A DNA stretch of 64,000 nt from positions 2,976,001 through 3,040,000 of the forward strand of contig JAEVHH010000006.1 of assembly GCA_017607445.1 (NCBI GenBank). Reading direction: 5' to 3'. This DNA is from Histoplasma ohiense (Eukaryota; Ascomycota; Eurotiomycetes; Onygenales; Ajellomycetaceae). This document shows positions 11,904-24,184 of this stretch, piece after piece. The notes below the pieces were generated by a model that was not told where the DNA came from, ran no database searches, and was given only the letters and a program-made list of their open reading frames with translations. Positions within the stretch are counted from its first letter, which is position 1; every line of letters starts with the position of its first letter. The translations under genes were made by a program, and so were the position numbers.

Positions 11904-13240
11904 ATGACCTCTATCTGCAGCATCTGCTGTACTCATGCTATCACTGAATCTGAAGCAACAAACATCATGGAAGAAAACCATGAAACACACACTTCTGCCA
12001 CTGAAAGTGTGCAACAAGTATCATCTTTCTCTATGAAATCAGACTCTGAATATAGTTCAGAAGAGGATATCTCTTCTGAAGATCTCAGTGCAATTGAGAC
12101 TGAGAAGATAGCTGTGATCAGAAGAATCAAAAAATTACAGACTGAGAAAGAATTGTGAGAACTTCAACAGTGATGTGACATTTTACTACAAGAATTGAAT
12201 GAAACAATTCCAGCCATTCAAAATACACTAGAAGTGCATTCAAACCACAGTAGAGATGCAACTAGTGTGAATGATAACTGTGATAATATCACAAATATTC
12301 TCAGACCACTGAAAGCCACACTACAAGTACTCAACATCTTAGTGAAAAGTGCTGTGACTACTGTCAGTGAGAGATGTAGTCAGATATCACTTTGGTAATT
12401 AGAACTTTGAGATTCCAGCATGAGTGATCACTCTTCTCAGAAAGATATAAAAAAGTTTCAAAGTCAAAGTATGAAAGAATTTGAAAACTTTGTTACAGCT
12501 GCTATCACTTTTCATGTCAGTGATCTTGATTACTACAATAAACACAACCATTGAAAGATCATTGAAGCTGTTACTTATTTCAATGTTGAGATGCAACAAC
12601 ATTGGTATCAACATACACATGATATGCAAACTTTGTCACCATGGGAAGAATTTGTTAATTGAATGCAATGTCAAGTCACTGATTCAGATAAAAGTTTCTG
12701 AGATGTCAATAGACAGTACTGGAAAACAGAGCAACAAGAAGATCAGACAGTTCAACAATTTGCTTCATATTTACAATCAATTGAAGAGTGTCTGCAGCAT
12801 TCTTATAGCAAATATCATTGAAAATCACACCTCTATATGAAAGTTTTACCTTCCATTCACTGAGAATTTGACAAATATGCAATCAAATTGGAAGAGTTAA
12901 GCTATGATGCCACTCTACATAAACTTGCAATGACAGAATTGAATCTGTCAGAGAGACAGAAGAAGCTTAAAGAGAAGTTGAATTTCAAAAACCCCACTCA
13001 AAGTTTTAACAACAGAAATAATGCTGATAATAGATCACAAAACAAACACAGATGAAATGACACTACAAAGTTCAATGACTTCATCTGATTGAAATATTGC
13101 TGTTATTGCAAGTGACCAGAACATATCATCAATTCATGTTTCAAACAACTCAAAGACAAATTCAAAAACACCAAGTCTGACTCAAAACTCAATGTGAAAG
13201 ACACAAAGAACTTGAAGAACTCAAAAAACACTTAAGACAT
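11904..13240 (+). pseudogene. Decayed gag of E2b
   Basis: A leader ORF from 11904 has an acidic Ser/Glu-rich stretch (around residue 50-65) followed by a short coiled coil. The capsid-like region follows from about 12420. A CCHC zinc knuckle (C-x2-C-x4-H-x4-C) lies at about 13090-13135. Stops are almost all TGA where Trp or Arg is expected, plus a TAA near 13230. It would form the particle and bind RNA. Confidence 0.75.
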
Positions 13241-13289
13241 ATCATTCAGCTTACAATGACAGTCATAAATGTGGAAAGTCAATGCAAAA

Positions 13290-16200
13290 ACATCTTAAGC
13301 TTCACTGTCACAGTGGAACTCACTACATCTAAGAGTCTGCAAAAAGTGCTTGCACTAGTAGACTCTGAATCAGAAGTGAACTGTGTCAATGAATTTTGAG
13401 CAAAGAATCACAATCTAGAAGCTGCTCACTGCAAAATCAAAATAATCAAGTTGATTGATAGATGTATAATGCACTTCTTTGAAGAGTATAACATTGCAAC
13501 TACTGTCACTGATCACAAGAATAATGCACAGCAGACATCTCATTCCTTTCATGTGATGAAGATGGAGAACTACAATCTTGTATTAGAATTTCCTTGATTA
13601 AGACAAACAAATCCTTTTATAGATTGATCAGATGAACAATTCTTCTTTAGAAGCTCTGAAGATGAACAACAGTCTCAAATTATTTCTGAACAAGATGTTC
13701 TAGCTGAAGTTCTCACAGAAGCTAGAGTAGAAATGCTTGTAGTATTATTTACAGAATATTCAAAAGACTCAAAGCATGCTTCACACATATTCTCAGCTGT
13801 GTATTCAGACTTGTCAACTGATCTATCTGATTATGTCATGTCATACACACATATCTTCTCAGAAGAAGCTGCTATAAGCACAAAAAGATCAGAAGAGATG
13901 AAACACTGTATAGATCTCAAGTCTGATGCACAATCTTCATTTATGCTGATATACAATCTCTCTGAAACTAAGTTAGCCACTCTAAGAGAATATTTAAAAA
14001 ATACATTAGATAAAGAGTGAATACAACTGTTCAGTAGCTCAGCTGATGCACTGATTCTCTTTGTCCTCAAAAAAAATGATGAACTCTGTCTTTGTGTAGA
14101 CTATCAAGAGTTAAATTGAATCATCATCAAGAATCAATACCCTCTGTCTCTAATAAGTGAATTACTTGATAGACTTTCAAAAGCCAAGATATTCACTAAG
14201 CTGAACCTTCAAAATGTCTATCACTGCATACTTATAGCAGCAAAAGACTGTTGGAAGACAGTCTTTAGAATGAGATATGAACATTTTGAATATATAGTTA
14301 TATCATTTGAACTAGCTAATACTTCAGTGACATTTCAAGTATACATTAACAATGTCTTGTCTGATTTGTTGGATATATGTTGTGTTGTCTATTTGAACAA
14401 CATTCTCATATTCTCCAATTCAAAGCAGAAACATAAAGTGCATGTTACTAAAGTGCTAGAACATCTTGAGTGTGTGAATCTATTTGCAAAACTCTCTAAG
14501 TGTGAATTTGAAGTGGACAAGATCTCATTTCTGAGGTTTGTTATAGATACAAATGATGTTAAGATGAAGTCAGACAGAGTCTCCACTATTGTGAAATGAT
14601 CTACATCTAAATCAATTAAAGAGGTTCAATTCTTCTTGAGCTTTGCTAATTTCTATTGATGATTTATTAAGTCTTTCTCCTCTATTGCAGCCCCATTATT
14701 CGAACTTACAAAAGAGAGCAAGAAGAGGGAAAGAAAAGCCACTTTTATATGAACAGAAGATACTCAAAGCACTTTCAATGAGCTCAAATCATGCTTTATA
14801 TGTGCTTCTCTATTAGCTCATTTTGACCCAGCTCAGTGTATTCAGATTGAATCTGATATGTTCACTTTTACAGTCACTGCTATTCTGTCACAGTTGCAGG
14901 ATGATGAACACTGGCATTCAGTTGTCTTCTGATCAAGAAAGTTGATTGATGTGGAAATGTGTTATGATATTCATAATAAAGAACTCTTGACTATAGTAGC
15001 AGCATTTAAAAATTGAAGACACTATCTGAAGAGAAGTCAGTATTCAATTCAAGTCTGATCTGATCATATCAATCTGCAGTACTTTATGATGACTAAAGAA
15101 CTGAACAGATGTCAGATTAGATGAGTGGAAGCTTTATCTGCTTATGATTTTGTATTACTACATCACTCTGAATCAAAGAATTCAGCTGATGAGCTCAGTT
15201 GTTGTGCAGACTACAGTGAGGTCTATAATGATCAAACTATATTATCTACTCTGCAACAGAAGCTGAAACATGGAGTTAGACTAGACTGAAAAACTGATAC
15301 TTCTTTTCAAAATGATATTTCTTCTGATGTAGTCTGTGCACAGATCTCTAATGAGCAAAATGCTTTTTTTAATGAGTGAAAAATGCTTCATATATTGATG
15401 TCTTCTATCTCTTGTGTAAACTCTTCTCCTCTGTTGTGTGTTGAGCAATATATGCCTCAGATTGCAGTCAATAAGGCTATTCTTGAGAACTCAGCATATA
15501 CAGAAATGCCTGAATCCTTCATCTCATTTCTGAGTAAAGCACAGAAGATTGATTCTTTTACTGCTGAGCAAAGAGAGAAGATAAAAGAGAAGAATAGAAC
15601 TGTCACTGAAAATATGCTATGAACAATTTCTGAGAATGATATATTGCATGCTGATGGTTGCATATATGTCCCTCAACAAAAGATGTTCATTGATGAAATT
15701 ATCAGTGCAAATCATGATGATTCACAGAGGGGTCACTTTGGTATAAAAAAGTTTATAGACAGCATTCAGAACAAATACTATTGATATGAGCTAGTCAGAG
15801 ATATCAAAGATTATATATCCACTTGTGATACTTGTCAAAGAGTAAAGTCAAAACAGCACAGACAATATGGAGAATTGAGTACAATTCTCTTATCATCAAA
15901 TCCTTTTGAGTTCATTACTATGAATTTTATTACAGGCTTATCAGCCTCTACATTCCTTCATCAAATCTACAATGCAATTTTAGTGATTGTGAATATATAT
16001 ACCAAGTTTACAATCTATATTTCTTGCATCAAAAACATTACAGCTGATGAACTAGTGGAAATTGTTTATACCAAGTTCTATACAATTTACAGAGTACTCA
16101 AAAACCATATATCTGATTGAGATTCACTGTTTACAAGCCATTATTGGTCCATCTTTTGTTATATGCTAGATGCATGCCAGAAACTTTCAACAGTCTTTCA

Positions 16201-16945
16201 CTCTCAAACAGATGATCAAATGAAACAACAAAATCAAACCTTGAAACATTATCTTCAATGCTTTATCAACTATCATCAAGATGACTGAGCACACTGACTA
16301 TCACTGACACAGTTTGTTTACAATATCTCTCAACATGTCTCTACTGGAATGGCACCCACAGAAGTCTTAATGGGATATCAATCTGATTTGAAAATTAATG
16401 TCAGCAAACCACCACAATCAGTCGCCATACATGCTGCTAGCCGCGTGAAACATATCAAGGAAACACATCATAAGCTCATCAAGAATCTACAAAAGATGTG
16501 ACAAGCACAGAAAATCTATTATAATGCAAAATATAAGCCTCAACAATTTAAAATAGATGACTATATCATGCTCAATGCAAAAAATCTCCAGTTGCTGCAT
16601 CTGGTTTGCAAACTCAATCATAAATATGTGGGACTCTTCAAGATTCTGAATATCATTGGAAAACAAGTGTACAAACTAGAACTGCCATCTTCATATAGAA
16701 GCATTCATTCTGTATTCCACATATCTTTATTGAAGCCATACAACTGCAGGAATGGAGCTCTATCAGAATCAGAATCAGAACTTGTCAACAGTGAAGAAGA
16801 ATATCAAGTTGAAGAAATTCTTGAAAAACAACAACAAAAAAACAAACCTTCAGAATATCTTGTGAAATGAACAGATTGAGATTCTAGTGGTGATACATGA
16901 GAACTGAAAGAAAACATATTGAACACTCAGACATTCAAAATCTTT
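13290..16945 (+). pseudogene. Decayed pol of E2b (PR-RT-RH-IN-chromodomain)
   Basis: One reading frame, -1 relative to gag, carries every domain. Protease is at about 13350 (VDSES where D-S-G is expected). RT is at 13870-14600 (LCLCVDYQELN; YLNNILIFS in place of the Y-x-D-D box), RNase H at 14800-15200. The integrase zinc region is at 15700-15840 (H-x9-H, C-x2-C) and the core at 15875-16330, where the first catalytic Asp appears as Asn (MNFITGL). The chromodomain is at about 16800-16920 (EYLVKWTDWDSSGDTWE with TGA at Trp positions). Full length for a chromovirus pol but inactive. Confidence 0.85.
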
Positions 16946-17199
16946 CTTGAACAAGAAAACAAATGACAAATACAAAATCAATATACTTTCAAACATCAAA
17001 AGTGTGAACTTCAAGTTGAAAGATGTCAGAAGCACAAATCTTAAATCAAAAAATGCTAGAGACACAAATCTCACTCAAACTCCAATCAAATACATTTTTT
17101 TAAAAGGATTTTATCAGAAAAAAGGGAAAAAAGGAAAAAATTCAATTTGGGTATAATAAATACAAAAAATAAAAAATACAGACAAGAAAAAGACAAAGA

Positions 17200-18249
17200 A
17201 AATAAATTCTAAGAAAAGTCTAAAGATTCTCAGTTCATCTACTCTCATCTCAATATTTTTCATCTCTCACTTTCTCTTCTCTCTTTCATCATCTCTCTCA
17301 TTTTTTCTCTCTGCCACTCTCATCCAATACTTCTTCTGGTACTCATATATTATCAGCACCCATTTTGAGTGCAGAGGTATAGACAAATGTCTATTTCATA
17401 AGACATTTATCTTCTCACATCTTCTCTCCTCCATCAATCTATTCATTCTTCAGCACATTCAATGAAGAAAGATATTTTTTCTCATCTTCTTCTCCCACTT
17501 CTTCATCATCTGAAGCATTCTCTTCCTCTACTCCACTGACATCAGTGGCAAATTGACAAAGAAAGCAGACACCACAGACACTGCTGCAATCATCAATGTC
17601 TTCACAATCTTCTTCATTGACTCTTCAGCCAACTTCTTTCTCATCAACCTCTCTTCAATCAACCCCTTCACCACAGAGTCTTCAGAGCTCATCATTTTCA
17701 AAATCCTCATATTCTCCTCCACATTCTTCTCTTTCTCTAACATCTCTGTTCTGAAAGGATCAGACACAATCATGATCTTCAAAACCTGCATCTCTGCAGA
17801 CTCAGCTGCCACTCAGTGCTGAAATCATAGAGCATTCACCTCTGCTCTGCTCTGAGCAGACAGCATCATCAGATGAGATGCATTCAATTGTTTTATCAAA
17901 TGATAAAGATGACTTTTGTGATTGATCATATTCTCTCTGATCACCACTCTCATGAAGATAAACACTCACCTGTGCATGATGCACCTCAGAAGAGATGTAT
18001 CATATATCTAGCATCATTATCAGTATATCAACATTGCTAAGAGCACTACTATCTATTCAAAAGCAAATTTGAAGAAAAAGAAAAAGAAAATAAGAATTAA
18101 AGAGGATTACTCACAGATTTGCAGAATTTCTCTGCAGAGACACAAGCCTCACAATACTTCTGAGCATTTGATCTCAACACACATCAAAAGTCAACATCTC
18201 TCAGCTGGAGAGCACAACATTCACACAGAATTCAACTGTTGTGCATCAT
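17200..18249 (-). pseudogene. Antisense zinc-cluster/coiled-coil gene of E2b
   Basis: Lies between pol and the 3' LTR on the opposite strand. Exon 1 (18249-18115, 45 codons) starts with tandem ATGs and encodes C-x2-C-x10-C-x9-C-x2-C-x6-C. It is followed immediately by a GTGAGT donor (18114-18109) and a pyrimidine-rich stretch. Later exon borders are unclear. A coiled-coil/basic segment is open at 17812-17528 (V-K-G-L-I-E-E-R-L-M-R-K-K-L) and an acidic stretch (E-E-E-N-A-S-D-D-E-E-V-G-E-E-D) follows near 17520. The cluster resembles fungal Zn2Cys6 but with a long first loop. It is a cousin of the antisense gene in C/D and of genes in P and H1. Role unknown; DNA or chromatin binding is an inference. 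Confidence 0.6.
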
Positions 18250-18786
18250 GTGATTAGAGCTAGAGCAATATAACAAGTGAACAGCAAATGACACTATATG
18301 AAAATGAGCTAGTGACACATGTGACCACACTAATAACACCACTGGCAAGGAACATCAACAATAATACACAATAAGCGCCCAAGAAACAACTTACTTAAAA
18401 TCAGAATAACTGAGAAAGTTCATTTTGATAAAAGAGAGAGAGAGGAAGAACAATGATATAAAAAATTTAAAAATTTTTTTTATTGAAGACAAAAAATCAC
18501 AGCAGGAAGACAAAAAGCTTTGATGATGATCAAGTTAAAAGAGAAGAGAAATCTTCAAGAGAAAAGAAATTCTTTTTGCTTCTTTGCATGCAATCTCTAG
18601 CAACCAAAGAATCCACCAATTCCATCTCATTAGAAAATCAATAACAACACATATACAAGCTATCTAGAGGACGTGATTGATATACTGCTATCAACAAGTG
18701 GAACTTACAATACAGAAATCCAATTATCTACTAGCAAGCAATCTATACAATCACTGAGAGCAGCTCTTATAAAAAAGAGAGACAAT

Positions 18787-19049
18787 TGTAATGCACTTGT
18801 TTATTATTTCCTTATTATCTTCACTTATTCTTATCTCTTTCCATTATACTCTCGCTACTGCTATTTCTATATGTATATATATATCAATGTATGTATTTCG
18901 CACATCTTCTTTCTCTTTCTTTTCTTCCTTAGCAATTAGCTACACTACATTATGCTACTATATTACACTCTACAATATATTACTATTATCTCTGTTACAC
19001 TATAAACTATCTTCTACTGTTACTCTTCACACTGTCACTACACCTCACA
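18787..19049 (+). repeat. 3' LTR of E2b
   Basis: 263 bp, preceded by a purine-rich tract AAAAAAGAGAGACAA (about 18772-18786) suited to second-strand priming and followed by the TSD TCTGT. Confidence 0.9.
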
Positions 19050-19190
19050 TCTGTAGACATTTTCAAAATTAAAAAACAAAAATAAAAACAACAACTGAGA
19101 ATATTATAAAAAAAAAAAAAAACAAAAATCTTCAGCAAAAAAAAAAATAATGAAAAAAAAAAAATAAAAATAAAATAAAACTCATTTATT
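19050..19190. other. A-rich low-complexity segment of H1
   Basis: Long A runs with scattered T and C, between the E2b insertion and the H3-like gene. No gene seen. In H1 orientation it would be the 3' flank of the minus-strand H3-like gene. Confidence 0.6.
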
Positions 19191-19640
19191 CAATCTATAA
19201 TCATCAAAAAAATTACTACTCAATTCTTCAGTGATCTTCATCATCAATCTAATATCTCTCACAGTGAGAATCATCTGTTTACAATGAATCATAATCTTAA
19301 GATCATCTATAAAATGATTAGTGAGATATTGTTACATCTGTTTTCACATGATATCATATACTCAAAAAGTGTGATCAATGTTGTCTCCATGATAATTTGA
19401 AGAGTATTGAGAGTAGAACACTGAAAGTGATACTTTCTCTCATCAATCTTCTGAATAAAATGTGTAAATGTGATCTTGAGAAAAATAAGATTCTCAGACT
19501 TCTGATAATAATGAATCTTACAGATAGCTTCTACTTTTATATCAGTATCTAACATTATCAAAAAGTGTTACTTTGAATTTCATACTCTGCTTATTCATTT
19601 TTTTCATACAAGAGTGGGGGTTGTGCATCTTTCACACAGC
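19190..19640 (-). pseudogene. Divergent histone H3-like (histone-fold) gene inside hAT H1
   Basis: The minus-strand translation aligns with the H3 fold over its whole length. An A-I-C-K-I-H-Y-Y-Q-K-S segment (19530-19500) matches ALREIRRYQKS. Then come L-I-F-L-K-I-T-F, FQCSTLNTLQ (about 19430-19400) for FQSSAVMALQ, and an E-x3-L-x2-LFE run (helix 2). After a candidate 55-nt intron (GTATATG...ACTAATC...TATAG, about 19371-19317) comes IHCKQMILTVRDIRLMMKI (19 residues, to about 19240) for IHAKRVTIMPKDIQLARRI. Splicing restores the H3 spacing but leaves a 2-nt frame error. A short basic N-terminal stretch (M-K-K-M-N-K-Q-S-M-K) upstream is in another frame. Loop 1 is 3 residues shorter than in H3. 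Likely broken now; whether it was an H3 variant, CenH3-like, or a domesticated histone fold is open. Confidence 0.6.
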
Positions 19641-20364
19641 ACAGCAAGCATTGAGATGCTGTTTGTGATGATGAGCTCAGACTGCTTTTCACTCTGCCAC
19701 TTACTGCTCATATACTGCTTTGTGAAAAGCAGCAGTTGTTGACATTGCTCTCTGATGAGAGATACTCTTATCACAGATCATTTTTTTCATTGAAGAGAGG
19801 GAAGGAATTGAGAAATGAGAGAAGAGGAATCAGAGAGTGAGAGGGGATGAATGCAGGGAATAGATGTATAGATTTCAGAGAGAGAAGAACAGAGACTTGT
19901 AGCAATGAATTTGCTAGATAGAATCAATTAATCAATCAGTATTCATTCACAGAAAACATTGAGATATTCATATTGCTTTTAATAGTTAACATACTGCTGC
20001 AGAATTATAATGGGTTAGAGAGAGAAGAGAGAAAGAACAAAGAAAAAGAAAAACATATGTGAATATTAAACTAAGAGATTGTATATGCAAATAATCTCTA
20101 TAGCAACAAAGAAACATCTCATCTGCATTCAGCCATAATATAACTTGCAGAGTGCATGCAGTATGTGATATCAACAAATAGCACAAAAATGCAAACAGTG
20201 TTGCTATAAGATATGTAATTTCTCATAACATATAGAAGTAGATTTTCTTTCTTCTTGAATTCTTTGATATATCTCTGTTCTTCTCATCACATTTCTGTGT
20301 GGATAGTAACTTATAAAAAGAATATATTATTTTCTCTAGAAATCTTCATCATTATAATTAGAAT
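19641..20364. promoter_or_regulatory. Divergent intergenic region of H1
   Basis: About 720 bp separates the minus-strand H3-like gene from the plus-strand zinc-cluster gene. It is GA-rich from 19790 to 19900 with no convincing ORF. A shared bidirectional promoter is plausible from the head-to-head layout; no specific element is recognisable. Confidence 0.3.
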
Positions 20365-21262
20365 GTGTTTCTTTCTCTCTCTTCTGCTGAAAACATGTCT
20401 GCTTTCCTCTTCAAGAAACATTTGATGGCTCTGTATATCATCAAGACATGCAAGCACTGTCATCATCTTGAGAGTAAAGAGAAAGAATCCTTCAAGTGTG
20501 GAGAGACTGACTGCAAGATATGTCATATTGTCTTGAAAAAACTCTGTAATGAAGTAGATTGATAATGATTTTGAGTAACACTTCTACTGAAATTTGACTA
20601 ATATTATGAAAGGAATGATGCTGATGACTCAATGTGTGAGAAGTTGAAGAAGAAAGCAGTGAAGTTGCTCATGCAGCAGCACTGAAATCAGAAACACTCA
20701 TGAAAATAATTTGAGATCAAGATAGAGAGAGAGAGCTGAGAAGATGATGACTGTGAAAAAGTATCATCAGAAGAAGATTGAAGATGTGTTTGTCTGTGAG
20801 ACAAAGAAGCTCAAGCTGATAGATTGTATTTTGAATATATTCATTGATAACATTTTTTAATAATGATTCTGTTGTCTAATTGATTAGCAGACTTCTGAAG
20901 AGAATCAGAGCATTGAGACCTTGTTTAGATCTTGTATGCATTCAATGATTCAGAATATTGAGAAAGCAGTATTGCTTTCTGAGCATGCTAATTTACTTGC
21001 TGCAGAGGTAGAATCTGAGGCAGCAGATCAGAAGATGCAGAACTTTGAAGCTCAAGTAAATCTGATGAGAAGAGAGAAAAATTCTTTCTCATCTGAGAAG
21101 ATAGCTGAGAAGGGTTTTGACATGATTGTTTTCTTGAATGAGAAGAAGAAGAAGAGAAAGAAAAAGAAAGAGAAGAATTGAATTGTGAAGAATGAAGAAA
21201 AAGAGAAAGAGAAGAAAAAGAAGAAGAAGAAGAAGAAAATCAAAGAAGAAGAGAAAATGATC
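20365..21262 (+). pseudogene. Zinc-cluster, coiled-coil, Lys-rich accessory gene of hAT H1
   Basis: Starts at ATG 20365 or, in frame, 20395. Residues 20-55 from the second ATG hold C-x2-C-x12-C-x4-C-x2-C-x7-C (20449-20550). TGA codons and a probable intron follow at 20563-20610. Coding-like charged sequence then continues (K-L-K-K-K-A-V-K-L-L-M at about 20645), with an amphipathic helix at 20940-21090 (E-H-A-N-L-L-A-A-E-V-E-S-E). The C-terminus (21130-21260) is almost pure Lys/Glu. The layout resembles the accessory genes of P, E2 and the C/D family. It lies upstream of the transposase on the same strand. Function unknown; nucleic-acid binding is plausible from the basic tail. Confidence 0.55.
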
Positions 21263-21784
21263 TAAGAAAAAAATTTTTTTTTTACATGTTTGTTTTTTAA
21301 TATTTTTGTTAAATTAATTGTATTATTATCTGTCAGAGATTACAAATTTTTTATTTGATATTTTATGTTATGCAATTCTTTGTTGTGAGAATATATTATT
21401 GTAGTGATATTATGCTCATGATATATATATATATATATATGTGTATGTATACTGTAAGGTGTGTGTGACTTTACATATAGTATTGGTAAACAATGAAAGG
21501 TGATAAATTCATACTGTGGAATTGTGATATATTAGAGATAGATAATATATCTAATGAATCAACTTTTCAATACTTATAAACCTTAATAATATCTTTAATA
21601 TTTTAATTATCATTCTTTTCTATTTTATCATAATTTTGTTGTTGTTTATAAATATATTCTACTAGTGTTCTAACCAATTAGAGTGGGTTAATGAAAAGGG
21701 AGTAAAAAAAAACTCAACAAATTTCTTAACTTTATTATCCTCAGAATTCATTCCACACATAATTTCTCATTATTTATATTCATC
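21263..21784. promoter_or_regulatory. AT-rich spacer upstream of the hAT transposase
   Basis: About 520 bp with no ORF, including a (TA)n microsatellite at 21419-21440. It probably holds the transposase promoter; no clear motif beyond AT richness. Confidence 0.35.
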
Positions 21785-24184
21785 ATGGCAACTTCAGTAA
21801 TTGCTGAATCAGGGAATTCATCACCTTCTTTAATGAAGGTTCAAGATCTTATAGAAATAAGAGTGAATCAAACAATTTATGTTGTTTACAAGTTCTCACA
21901 AGATGAGCTCTTTCAAATCTGATGAATGCACACTTTCTTGTTTCTTGATGATGAAAAACAATGCAATCTATGAAAAAGCCAGTATAGACAATGAAGAGAT
22001 CTATGGAAAAACTTTCAATAAGTTGCTGTGAAGATCACTGAAGAGCCATTTCTCTGCTGTAATCATTGCAACTCCATACAAAAACATCCATTCTGGAGTG
22101 AACATGGATCAGAAGAAATCACACAACATTTGAAATCTACTGATTGTCTACAGCTTAGAGAAAAACATCAGAATATTCTTCATGAACTGATACTTATATC
22201 ATCTACTCTCATTAATGGTAACAATATTTGGTAATGCTTATGTACTATTTTGCAGAAAAACATGTGAAAATGACAATGAACTGATGCTGATCTTTCAATT
22301 TCAACTCTTTCACCAGACAACTTTTGAGAACAACTTCTATATCTATATATATCCTTGAATCTTCCACTGTGTGCTGTTGAAAACTCAGAATTTTGAACTT
22401 TACTTCAAATGCTTAATTCATATATTCAAATTCCTCATCAATTCAGTCTCTGCTCTTCTCTGAATACACATTACAACAATGATATGCAACAACTTGGACT
22501 TCTGTTGAAGAAACAACAGAAGATATCACTGGCAGTGAATGCATGAACAAGCACCAACAATCTATTCTTTTTGAATGCAGTTTGTTATTTTATTGATGAG
22601 GATTGGAATTATAAAGAGAAATTGATTGACTTTGAACAATTGAAGAGCAGTCATACAGATGAATATATGACTGATGTTTTCATGACAATCATTAAAAATG
22701 ATTACTGAGATATTTCATCAGATCTTCTCACAATCATGACAGACAATGCAGCAAACAACTTGACTATGATACAGAGTCTGAAATAAAAACTGATATTGTA
22801 TAGATGAAATGATAAATGTGGACATATTCTCTGTATTGCACATATTATTCAGCTTGTTGTTCAAGCATTGATTAAAGGCCTGGATATTGAACCTGAAAAC
22901 ACAGAACTGATCAGTTGTTTTGATGAGAAGAATGTTGAAATTGTTACTCACATCACATTCTCATCAACTCTTCACAAGATAATGATATTTGATAATGTTT
23001 CAGTGAAAATTGATCAATTTGCTAACTATCTCATTATCCTTTTTAGATTCATCACATTGCCAATGCAATCAGTACTTCTCCCAAACAACAACAACAATTC
23101 CACAATATTCAAGACACACACAGCTCAGTTCCTCCTCTTAATATGATACAAAATGTTCAAACATGATGGAGTTCTATCTATAAGATGACAGTTCAAACAC
23201 TTCAATTAAAAGATGCTGTGAATCATTGAATTCAGAATTCTGAGTGAGAGAAGATTCATGCTTTGAAACTTTCTGATACAGAGTGAGCACAGTTAAAATA
23301 TGTTGTTGCACTGTTGTTTATCTTTTACAAAACAACAAAGACTGTGTCTATTACAGTAACATCAATGATGCAAGCTTCTTGATGAATATACAACAGTTTA
23401 TTTACTCATTTGAAAACTTAGATGACTCATGTATGAGAAGAGCAATTCTGAAATAGAGTTATTTCTGCAGCAATTGAAAGAGCTCAAGACAAACTTGCAG
23501 AGTATTATATGAGAATCAATCAATCATTTGCTGATTACTATGCTGTTGCTGCTGTACTTGATCCCTCTTGTCAAATCAATGCATATACTCCCAGGGATTG
23601 GACAGCGGAAGAACGACAAATCTATGTTGATATAGCTCAGACATACTACAATGACAACTATCAACAATATGAACAGAATAATATACAAATTGAAGAGTCA
23701 ATAGAGCATGATTCTTTGATTAGTAACTTTGTTTTTTATAATACTCACTGAGATATTGATATTAATCTGTTACTAATATTTATTGATTAAGGATTTGCAC
23801 TCATTGATTGCTGCTGAAAATCTGAGCAAACAAAATTCTTGCAACACTGAATTTGACTGCTATCTATATGATGATTCTGTTAATATCAAAGGAAAATCTA
23901 TTTTAGATCTGTGGAGGATGATCAGCAGTCAGTATTCAACAGTGGCAATGATGACACATGATATTCTGGCAATTCCATTGGCAGGAGTTGGTATGGAGAG
24001 AAAGTTTAACTCAAGTCAAGATATTTATCACTATCATTGTGATCAATTGCAAGAAGAAACTGTAAAGAAATTGATGATGATTAAGCATGGAAAAGAAAAA
24101 GAAATTGTTGATAAGAATTCTATTGTGACAGAATTCTCTTTCAATGATATAGTGAAGGAAAAAATTGAGCATGATTGTATATAG
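21785..24184 (+). pseudogene. hAT-family transposase, decayed
   Basis: About 800 residues from ATG 21785 in one frame with TGA/TAA interruptions. A BED-type zinc finger (C-x2-C ... H-x5-C) lies at 22060-22165, within the open stretch 22028-22234. The RNase H-like core lies between about 22600 and 23500 (T-D-N-A-A-N-N near 22738). The dimerisation domain typical of hAT is clear at 23900-24080 (L-D-L-W-R-M-I-S ... LAIPLAGVGMERKFNSSQDI). The segment 23509-23751 is in the next frame, and a small intron or frameshift lies near 23750-23785. It binds the TAGACTGGC ends and would mobilise H1, H2 and H3 when intact. Confidence 0.85.

Larger units (their letters stand above)
11594..19049 (+). mobile_element. 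Full-length Ty3 chromovirus E2b
   Basis: 7456 bp with LTRs at 11594-11856 and 18787-19049 and a 5-bp target duplication TCTGT (11589-11593 and 19050-19054), inserted in H1. Order: gag, pol (PR-RT-RH-IN-chromodomain) in the -1 frame relative to gag, then an unusually long (~1.8 kb) tail. The tail carries an antisense zinc-cluster/coiled-coil gene before the 3' LTR. Decayed by TGA codons. Confidence 0.92.
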
